This document shows, in pieces, positions 1 to 8,200 of a DNA stretch of 12,794 nucleotides. The notes beneath the pieces are model-generated. The model had not been told where the DNA came from. It worked only from the letters and a program-made list of their open reading frames with translations, and searched no databases. The stretch's first letter is position 1; every line of letters begins with the position of its first letter. The stretch is from positions 70,492-83,285 of the forward strand of contig JBBHKE010003159.1 of assembly GCA_037447655.1 (NCBI GenBank), read 5' to 3'. This stretch comes from Zygnema cylindricum. Taxonomy: Eukaryota > Streptophyta > Zygnematophyceae > Zygnematales > Zygnemataceae. The translations under genes were made by a program, and so were the position numbers.

Positions 1-143
1 GAGAGAGAGGGAGAGGGAGAGGAAGAGGGATAGAGAGGGAGGGATAGAGAGGGAGGGAGAGGGGAAAAGAGAGGGAGAGAGAGAGAGAGGGAGAGAGAGA
101 GAGAGAGAGAAAGAAAGAGAGAGAGAGAGAGAAATAGAGAAAG
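1..143. repeat. GA-rich simple repeat at left edge
   Basis: Almost purely purine on the + strand: GA and GGGA units with occasional T. It reaches the window edge, so its full length is unknown. Confidence 0.95.
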
Positions 144-824
144 GTGTGTAAACTAATCCTCATTTTTTTTCCCATTTTTCTAAAAAACCTAAAAAATTAA
201 ATTTAATTAGAATTGTGACCTAGTATTCAGAATAAATCTTTACCCTTACCATTGTGAAATAAAGGACCTTTCTCCCTCTATTCCAAAACTATTTTGAATT
301 ATATCCGAAGTGTACTTGGAAACTCCAACCCTAAGTGTCTTGAAGTAGGAGTTTGTGGTTTTTTGAGGAAACAAAGATAAATTATGAGAATGTTATGGAA
401 ATTGTGTGTTTGCACTCTCGATTGACAATCTCGGTTATTTTGTGAGGTGCTATTGGTGCGGTTTCGTATTAGTTGTAGGTGGTGCCAAACTTTCGTTGGC
501 TTTAACCTGAGCATTCGAAGAAACGTCGACCCTATGTGTAGTAAAAAGGGAGGCCTTGTTGTTTTAGGAAAAAAAGATACTTTATAAGAAAAGTATGTGC
601 ATCTTGTGCCTGCTCTATTGTTTTCTCATTTTTTTTAAAGTTTTGTGCTTGAGGTTGTAGGAGTGGGGTTTGTGGGTTGTAGCATGTTGCTTACACCTAA
701 CACCTTTTATTCCATGTGGTTGATGCAACCTAGTCCCCTACCAGTAGGACGCCCATCACGGACTTTGTTCAAAAAAGAGGGGACCCTTTCGTCAGTGGCA
801 CGCCAAAACAAACGTTTTCACTTT
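144..824. other. No recognisable gene (upstream intergenic)
   Basis: AT-rich sequence with T and A runs. Open frames are short (about 70 codons) and show no family motif or codon pattern. I see no RNA gene or clear repeat here. Confidence 0.5.
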
Positions 825-1272
825 TGTTGTGTTTTGGCAAAAAAAATATCGCGATAACACCGATATTTATAGTTATCGGATATCGAACACTCAGGGTCGC
901 GATATATCGCTCCGAGACCAACAAATTCCTTATTCGCGATAAGTGTAAAAAATACAGTACGACATATAATTATACTATATAATATATTGTATTATATATT
1001 TCACTATATATAGCATGGCATGCCAAACGTAACAATATGTTCCGTACTCTATGTAACGGAATAACGACGGTTCAGTATGATGGAATAAATTATACAACCG
1101 TATGGTTTGAACCGTACAATTATTGCTGATAGCTATCGATACCGGTGTTATTGCGTTAAAAATCCGATAATATCGGTTTTTTATCTGCGATGACACTTGT
1201 TTCGATATATCGTGTTGGCAAGCCGAAAATGGTACATATCGACTATCGGCAAAACCTTGCCGATACACAACA
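825..1272. mobile_element. Candidate MITE-like element rich in CGATA/TATCG
   Basis: The 16 bases at 825-840 (TGTTGTGTTTTGGCAA) match the reverse complement of 1257-1272 at 14 positions. A second inverted pair of about 29 bp, roughly 75% alike, lies inside (near 851-880 and 1122-1150, sharing ATAACACCG). The pentamer CGATA or its complement TATCG appears about 18 times, confined to the two outer parts. The centre (960-1015) is AT-rich. No coding frame of interest is present and no clear target duplication is visible. Confidence 0.4.
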
Positions 1273-1516
1273 CTAATACTGTACTAAACTGTAGTTTCAC
1301 AATGCGGCAAGATTGTAACCGATGGCTAGGTGAAACAATTGTTTTCATGGGTTAAGGTTAGTCAACGCACTAGCAGGAAAATCAAGTTAGAATTGTTCCA
1401 ATTTTGTCAGTTACTTGTATAGTTTTGTTCATGCAAACGTGCGCGCTTGCGCTTTACAAAAATGACGTAGGCGATGATCATTTCCCTTAAACTTTACGCA
1501 GTGTAGCAATTATTAA
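1273..1516. other. Unannotated spacer between candidate element and copy 1
   Basis: Nothing recognisable. The TAA at 1514-1516 is the left target-site copy of the transposon that follows. Confidence 0.4.
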
Positions 1517-2472
1517 GGGTGTGTCCCCATGTGTTCAAGTAAGGGTTTTTTTCCGTCGTTTTCACAGAAAATGGTACTTCCAACGAGAATATATTACGTC
1601 GTACGAAAAATGGGCAAAAACACAAGTACATTTTGCGCCTTCTTGGAACTTGGAGGGTACGGCAATTTGGCGTTATTATCATCGCGACCACCTTCCAGCT
1701 CATCTTCACACTTGCACTGGAATCAAAACGAGACCTGATTTTAATCAAAATACTACCCTATTGACGAATATAAAACTTAGATTGCACGTGTCAAACGTTT
1801 TCGAAAAAAAATGCACGAAGGAAAGTACACGCTATTTTTTTCACTGCTCGTCACTCGCATGCACATAAGAAAATCACAAACATTTACAAAAACAAATTTG
1901 CAGGGGTCTCGGACCTCCACTTTCCTTCATGGGTCATTTGCAAAATTGTACGTCGTCCTCGTCTCTCCCTTTCTTTCTCACTCGACCATTCCTCTTTCTC
2001 TCTTATTTACATGGGATGCAACAATAATAATATCAAATGATAGATAGTATTTTTTTCTTTTTTTTTAATATTTTTGGCCTAAGTTTGATGGCATATCGAA
2101 TGATAAAAGATAAGAAGACGAAATCGGAAAACCATGATGGAAAATGTACGTACTGATGACGTCACATGGCAGCATGACTTCGCTATGTCACAAAACCCTG
2201 ACCATCTACAACGTCACAAAAACCTCAACGTCTATAACCGTCGCCCTTTTTGTAGACATCACCAATCTTAGCAAGTTTCGTAATTTCGTAGTAGTCTACC
2301 GTTCGTTTCGTAGACTGTCGCACATTTTGTAGACGTCTACAACTGTCACATATTTGAAGTAATGAACGTGCAAGTAACGATTGACATACGCACACTTTGA
2401 AAAGTACACCATAAAATCTACGCTAAAATCCAAAGTAACGTTTCAAAGTTTCAGTTACATCGGGACACGCCC
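1517..2472 (+). mobile_element. Non-autonomous PIF/Harbinger-like element, copy 1
   Basis: The ends are GGGTGTGTCCCC on the left and GGGACACGCCC on the right, inverted with respect to each other, and TAA sits on both flanks (1514-1516 and 2473-2475). A TWA target duplication plus G/C-rich short inverted ends is the hallmark of PIF/Harbinger and Tourist-like elements. A second copy lies at 2849-3673 in reverse orientation and is about 90% alike by eye. Open frames here (up to 115 codons) show no transposase motif, so the element should depend on a transposase supplied elsewhere. Copy 1 carries about 131 bp that copy 2 lacks (around 2140-2271). The superfamily call rests on ends and flanking TAA only. 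Confidence 0.72.
2186..2237 (+). repeat. Two tandem 26-bp units inside copy 1
   Basis: Units 2186-2211 and 2212-2237 agree at 20 of 26 positions. Each begins with GTCACAAAA after one base. They lie in the segment that copy 2 lacks. Confidence 0.6.
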
Positions 2473-2585
2473 TAACTTGAAAATTGTTTATTTTGTTGTA
2501 AGTCAAACAGCTTGACAGTCATGACTCATAGCCTGTTCCCACCGGAGAAATTTTCACTTCCGCAACATACGGGCGTTCGAATAAT

Positions 2586-2641
2586 GTACGGATTTATGAG
2601 CACCGGCTTTTTTGTTTTCATAAATTTTCGGAAAACCGTAC
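2586..2641. repeat. Interrupted inverted repeat with GTACGG/CCGTAC ends
   Basis: GTACGG (2586-2591) followed by ATTTATGA pairs with TCATAAAT (2618-2625) and CCGTAC (2636-2641), with a 10-base bulge on the right side. It sits in the spacer between the two transposon copies, within the candidate third element. Confidence 0.5.
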
Positions 2642-2848
2642 AAACTAACTTCCTCAAAATATTGGGGGATATTGAAGTTGGGTTAAAGTAGCGTATTTTT
2701 GTGAAACATGTCAGCGGTAACTTGAAAAGCTGACGTAGCAAAAACAACATCCGAACAGCTATTTCGTTGTAAACGCGCAAAGAAATTGTAGGACTTTGAA
2801 CCACCGCCGTCATTCTAATGACGTCAAAGCGTGCGATCTGATTAGTAA

Positions 2849-3673
2849 GGGCGTGTCCCCGTGTAACCGAAACTTTGAAACATTACTTTGGATTTTAGCG
2901 TCGGTTTTACGGTGTACTTTTCAATGTATGCCTATGTTAATCGTTACTTGTGTGTTCATTACTTCTAATATGTGATAATTGTAGACGTCTACAAAATGTG
3001 CGACAGTCTACGAAACTAAATGTAGACGAGTACGAAACTACGAAACTTCCTAAAGGCTTTCCGATTTTGTTTTCTTATCTTTTATCATTCGATATGCCAT
3101 CAAACTTAGACCAAAAATATATAAAAAAAAGAAAAAAAATATACCTTTCATTTGATACTATTATTGCTGCATCTCGTGTAAATATGAGAGAAAGAGGAGT
3201 GGTCGAGTGAGAAAGAGGGGGAGAGACGAGGACGCCGTAAAAATTTGCGAAGGACCCATGAAGGAAGGTGGAGGTCCGCGACCCCAGCAAATTTTATTTC
3301 GTACATGTTTGTGATTTTCTTATGTGCATGCGCGTGACGAGGTGTGAAAAAAATAGCGTGTACTTTCCTTCGTGCAATTTTTTTTCGAAAACGTTTGACA
3401 CTTGCAATCCCGGTTTTCTATTCGTCAATACGGTAGTATTTTGATTAAAATCAGGTCTCGATTTGATTCCAGTGCAAGTGTGTAGATGAGCTGGAAGTGG
3501 GTCGCGATGATAATAACGCCAAATTGCCGTACCTTTCAAGTTCCAACATTGACGCAAAATGTACTTGTGTTTTTGCCCATTTTTCGTACGGCGTAATATT
3601 TTCTCGTTGGAAGTCCCATTTTCTGTGAAAACGACGGGAAAAAACCCTTACTTGAACACATGGGGACACGCCC
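2849..3673 (-). mobile_element. Non-autonomous PIF/Harbinger-like element, copy 2 (inverted)
   Basis: The reverse complement of this stretch matches copy 1 along its whole length apart from the missing 131 bp near one end. It starts GGGCGTGTCCCC, ends GGGGACACGCCC and has TAA on both flanks (2846-2848 and 3674-3676). Shared internal landmarks include the 14-bp palindrome TGTAGACGTCTACA (2980-2993 here, 2328-2341 in copy 1). No protein with recognisable motifs is encoded. Its flanks look like two halves of another repeat (2521-3873), so it probably inserted into that element. Confidence 0.72.
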
Positions 3674-3873
3674 TAAGTTTGAAAATCTGCAGGTTTGTTT
3701 TCGCGCCTCTATTTTATGACGTCAAAGCGTGTGACGTGTCACAAAATACCTTCAATCGGAGAAAAACCCAAAATCTTGGTGTGAACAAGACCCGATTTCC
3801 GATGAGTTTTCGGAAAATCATCGGAATGGGCAAAAAGTTACAAATGCTCCGGTGGGAACATGCTATCAGTCAC

Positions 3874-4319
3874 AGGCTGTTGGATGGCTAATCACTGTTG
3901 TGTAAAACATAAAAAAACAAAGCGACAAAAGCTTCCTCCATTTCGAAAAGACTTACGTAATGCTGTAGATTCTTGAAAGATACCGTACATATTGTAGAAG
4001 TTTGTACTATTTGTTCATTGCTAAGTCCTGTACGGCAATACCCCGTAGCCCTGTACCGTACTCCAGATTATGAGCAAAGTAATCAATCGTACGAAGTTAT
4101 CCACTACGGTATTGAATGTCTCGCACGCTATGCCGATTTCATGCGATTTTCGGGCGAAATGCCCGCACTTTCTGGAACATAACTACAGACTTCGGTTTCT
4201 TAAATTTTGGCCCGTACCGTACAGTGCACTGGCCATCGTTGTTAGCGTTAAGGATTTGAAAATGTTTAATATGAAATTTTAGATTTGAATATACAATACC
4301 ACTGTAATCTGGTTACATA
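3874..4319. other. Upstream region with clustered CCGTAC/GTACGG
   Basis: No gene is seen. CCGTAC or GTACGG occurs at 3983, 4030, 4056, 4212 and 4217 here, and again at 4444, 4457 and 4545 downstream. Open frames of about 70 codons show no family motif. A short hairpin CGGGC-GAAAT-GCCCG is at 4151-4165. Confidence 0.5.
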
Positions 4320-4320
4320 A

Positions 4321-4380
4321 CACGTGACCGATTTGAATCCACAAATTCAAATACTGCAGTGCTGCTACTCTATTTTATAA
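4321..4380 (+). promoter_or_regulatory. Possible core promoter of the PICALM-like gene: G-box and TATA-like box
   Basis: CACGTG (4321-4326, extended as CACGTGAC) is the plant G-box core bound by bZIP and bHLH factors. TATTTTATAA follows at 4371-4380. Between them is an inverted repeat ATTTGAAT/ATTCAAAT (4331-4352). The distance to the ATG (about 540 nt) would imply a long or spliced leader. The start of transcription cannot be read from the sequence. Confidence 0.25.
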
Positions 4381-4404
4381 TTTCACCCAAAAAAAGTCTC
4401 GACC

Positions 4405-4919
4405 GAAATAGTGTTATTAAATTAAAAGTACCGTTTTACACTACCGTACATTTAAGCCGTACCGTAACTGTAACATACATGTAGTTGGAGATCAAGCGTC
4501 ACATGCTGTCCACGCTACCCTACGATGGTACACTCACTTCGATCGTACGGCTCCTGGCGGGCCCCACAGCGACACAGACCGTCCGGCAGACCGTTTCCCG
4601 TGCAGCATCTCTGCGCCTGGCCAGCCGGCCTTGGCGTCAGGAAACTCCAACTCGTGCGTCGCCCGGTCATGGCGGAGCATCTTCAACCGATTCTTTGCCA
4701 GTCTCTGCCATCAGAACAACAAGTGAACAACCAGAGCTGCCGTTAGTACTCGCCGCGGCGTCTCTAAGCGAGTGTTATTGTTAAGACATTGTCAACTGGA
4801 GAAGGAGAGGCATTATCCAGATACGGAAGCACCGATTGTTGTTGGATTTGTTGACTCTTTCTTTTTTGGTTCAAGACTTGTTTCTGAGTTTTTCTCTTTT
4901 GTAAAGATCGGGGCTCAGT
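4405..4919 (+). other. Probable 5' leader with GC-rich stretch and upstream ORFs
   Basis: 4541-4770 is clearly richer in G+C than its surroundings, as is common near plant transcription starts. Two overlapping upstream frames begin with ATG: 4503-4784 (93 codons before the stop) and 4525-4746 (73 codons). Neither product resembles a known family, so they are more likely leader sequence than genes. If present in the mRNA they could reduce translation from 4920. A leader intron is possible and cannot be excluded. Confidence 0.4.
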
Positions 4920-5000
4920 ATGACGACTCTGAGGAAGACCTGGGGGTCGTTTAAGGATACTACTACGGTGTCCTTAGCAAAGATCAACAGCGAGTATAAG
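4920..5000 (+). CDS. PICALM-like gene, exon 1 (residues 1-27)
   Basis: The exon encodes [20 protein letters not shown] followed by KINSEYK, the N-terminal helix typical of plant ANTH proteins, which is basic and amphipathic. It ends in phase 0 at AAG before the donor GTAGAT. The in-frame TAA at 4902-4904 blocks any upstream extension unless another leader exon is spliced in. Confidence 0.93.
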
Positions 5001-5183
5001 GTAGATTGGCTTATGTTATTGTCACACCTTGTGTGCACACTACTTACGGATCAACTCTGTCAGTTTGACTAAAACCGTTTTTAATAAGGCTTGTTAACTT
5101 CCACCATTGTCGTGATGACATTTCGATTTAAAAGAAAAATAAAAATTGCAATGTTGCTGCCATTTCATGTAACTGATAGCTAT

Positions 5184-5236
<53 letters not shown>

Positions 5237-8200
5237 GGTTACTGTTACATAATCTATCCAGGTTTTTTGCAGAAGTCAGATGAGACGTCTTATTTCAGTG
5301 AGGTCTGCCAATTTTTTTTTTTTGTTTCTGACAAAGCTTTTACCTAGTTTGGGTTCATTTCCGCGCTATGGATATTATAGCAATTATTTCACGCAAAATG
5401 GATGCAGAACGGTGTAGAATATGAAGTATTTAATGCTCTATAGGATTCAATGCGGTTAAAGATCATAATATTTATGTAAGAAATTGACAACTCTCTCTCC
5501 CTCTCCCTCTCTCCCTCTCTCCCTCTCTCCCTCTCCCCCTCGCCCCGCCTTTCCTTCTTTCTCTCTCTCATATTTATCTGACTGCTGGTTTGTCGGTGTG
5601 ACTGGTATCCGTTTTGGTGCGGATGAACGACTTTTACGATGCTCGACTTCTGTCTCTGCAGGAGTTGGATATCGCTGTTATCAAAGCCACGAATCATATT
5701 GAGACTCCACCAAAGGAAAAGCATGTTCGAAGTAAGCAGCTGTTCTCAGGACAGAGTTGGGGGAAGGAAGAGGGAGGGTGGAGGAGGGAGGAAGGAGAAG
5801 AAGAAAGAGGGAAAGAGGGAAAAAACCTCTGGAGCAGCTTGGTGATAAGAGGGAGAAGAGTCTATTGATTACAAACGCACACTTCATAATACTCCATGCG
5901 CTAAAGTTTTGTTTTTCATGGCTTTTTGATCGAGCCTGGTGCCAAGTATGTGCAAGTAGTTGTATGGGCTGTAGGGCCTGGTGTTCATTAGGCCACTTTT
6001 TGGGTCATTTCGTGACTATCTGCATTGATTAGGCGGTTTCTGACCGTCTCGATAATAACTCCATGTCCATAATCTGCCCAATCATTGAAAATGGGTCATG
6101 TGATGACCCGAAACTAGCCTAATGGGCCCCATCCCTAAGACCTGACAACTGGTTTGGTCGAATTGAAATATCACTGTTGTGAACCGTTTCAAGTTTGTCT
6201 CTCTCTCTTTCTCCTTCTAACTCTTTCTCGCCATCTCTTTCTCTCTCTTAATGCTATATTTCGCAATTGTACACTGACCGGCCTGTTTTCTGCCACACAC
6301 TTCTTTTGGGCCGTCTGAGTGGTCATGCATTTTGGACACTCTAACCATAGTTAAAAAGTGTGAAAATGCGTGGAAATGTCTTATCTGGTAACCTTTTATC
6401 ATACACCTATTACACGGGTTTTTCGCGCATAATGTGCGTAAAATATGTGGTAACCACACAGCATTTCCATACCTTTTTGCACATTACATGTAACTGACCC
6501 ATTTAACTGTACAAAACCGTGATGTGTTTCCTGCGTGTGAGAAAGAAGCTAGCTGGTTTACGTCTGTTACACAGTTTCACTACAGGGATGTTTTATGTTG
6601 TGATTAATGTTTTAGATGGTCTTGTTCTGAAATTTCCGACAAACCGCCTTTTTTTTACATTTTCCCCCTTTTGTCGGAGAATGCTTTATTTGTTTATTTT
6701 TTATTCATTTATTTATTTGTTTTTTGTTTTTTTTGTTTTATTATTGTTGGAGGGATCCTTTGCTTAAGTTATAAACTCGTTTGCTGTATACTAATCTAGT
6801 TGGCGTTCTTGAAAGAGGATTTTTTCTTTTGTTGTGATGAGCTATAATTTTGTTCGGTGCGGTGTTTTCTTGTCAGACATGTTTGTGCTGGTTTTTTCTA
6901 GTTACCTTCGAGATTGATTCTACTATGGCGCATTTTAGTTTACCCTTTAGGACTACTCTGAGACTGTCTATCTTTTCGTTTCGGCACGAGTTGAAAGTCT
7001 GTCTGGTCATCCTGGATTTCAGGAAATTGTAGAAAATCAAATTGCATTGTTTCATTCAAACAAGTGAAATTCTAAGTTTTTCTTCAACATCTTCTTTTAT
7101 ATACCTTTGATAGTGATATGTGAATGAAGTGATTAAAGACTAGTCTTCCTTTACACATTTTTTATAGAATTATTGCTTAATAACTAGTCTTCCATGGATA
7201 TATTGTGCCGATACGCATTAAAGTTGGACGACTGAAATTTTTGTGGCTGCAAGAATTTAATGATGTACGATTTTGTTATCATCAGCACGAACTTTCATGC
7301 ATGTATTTTGTCAGTCTGGAATGTGGGTTAGGTACAAATTGTCTGGATTCCACCATGGACCAGATGAAAAATTCAAAAAATGGCACTCATTCAATTTTTA
7401 TTTCAGAGTGTCTATCGTCGATCTATTTGGATGTCTTGATTTTTTTGTCATTTCAAAAATTGAGTGGTAACTGGACAATGGACTTGTATGTGCCTGTGCT
7501 AGTTGATTTAGTAGTATTTGGAATAAGTAGAATCTCTGGTGTGGTATTGTTGGCGTCGATTTTTGTTGTTTCAACGAGATGTGCATATTTATAACCGCCT
7601 CTTAGTATTTCTAGCCCTGTACAATTTTGTGAGGAACATCGGAAACATGCGGCTCATCTCGCAGTTATAGGCATTGGGATTGATGTTGGTGTTTTTAACG
7701 ATATACTCCTGAGCAAAGGAGGAATCCTCCCTGTGTAGTATATCTCCAAGTCTTTTTTGTGGGCTTTTCTTGGATTAAGTTTAATGTCATGGGCATAAAA
7801 TTTCTGATGTCGAGGGTTTGTTTTAACCACTTTCTATGTCTGTGAACGCAGCCATTTTTGCGTACACATCTGCGACAAGGCCTCGAGCAGACGTGGCTTA
7901 TTGCATCCATGCCCTTGCCAAACGATTGGGAAAAACAGGGGACTGGGTGGTAAGTTTTATTTTCCAGAGAAGCAGCTGGAAGAAACAGATCAACTGCAGG
8001 CAGTTCCGAAGGATACTGGATTGTAAACATTGAAAGTTGTTCGATGTTTTTTGGACCTATGTGGTGTATGATTCGACGGAAGTCGATTTTAATACTACAA
8101 ACTGATTACGTTGGTTACTTTCTGATTTTCCTGTTTTCAGGTGGCCTTGAAAACTCTTATGGTGGTACACCGTACTCTTCGTGAAGGTGACCCGACATTT

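Larger units (their letters stand above)
2521..3873. mobile_element. Candidate third inverted-repeat element interrupted by copy 2
   Basis: The 39 bases at 2521-2559 match the reverse complement of 3835-3873 at 32 of 39 positions by eye. The core is TGTTCCCACCGGAG on the left and CTCCGGTGGGAACA on the right. Removing copy 2 and one TAA leaves about 525 bp, a plausible size for a short non-autonomous element. ATGACGTCAAAGCGTG occurs on both sides of the insertion (near 2819 and 3718). I could not find a convincing target duplication outside the ends, so the exact borders and superfamily are open. Confidence 0.45.
5001..5661 (+). other. Intron 1 (661 bp)
   Basis: Runs from GTAGAT to TGCAG. It contains the AT repeat 5186-5233 and the CT-rich tract 5491-5569. 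No other feature is seen. Confidence 0.9.
5732..7851 (+). other. Intron 2 (2,120 bp)
   Basis: Runs from GTAAGC to ACGCAG. It holds a GA-rich tract (5758-5826), two hairpin-like repeats (5986-6124 and 6371-6469), a CT-rich tract (6197-6249) and a T-rich stretch (about 6646-6740). The longest open frame, 7205-7594 on the + strand, opens with GTG and shows no known motif, so I treat it as chance. Confidence 0.9.

Noticed and set aside
825-840. A four-base CACT target duplication around the CGATA-rich element
   Set aside because: CACT occurs near both ends but at unequal distances from the inverted bases, so it does not define consistent borders.
1514-1525. Telomere-like CCCTAA/TTAGGG at the transposon ends
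   Set aside because: The hexamer occurs once per end and is not tandem. It is explained by GGGC-type ends next to a TAA target site.
1521-1868. Open frames inside the inverted transposon copies (also 3294-3557, 3559-3891)
   Set aside because: They lack transposase motifs, differ between the two copies, and are short enough to arise by chance in AT-rich repeats.
4503-4784. GC-rich open frames as a separate small gene
   Set aside because: Two frames of similar length overlap here, so the openness reflects base composition. Neither translation resembles a known protein.
7205-7594. 129-codon open frame on the + strand in intron 2
   Set aside because: It opens with GTG, lies in a T-rich intron, has no recognisable domain, and sits between two well-supported exons of the same gene.
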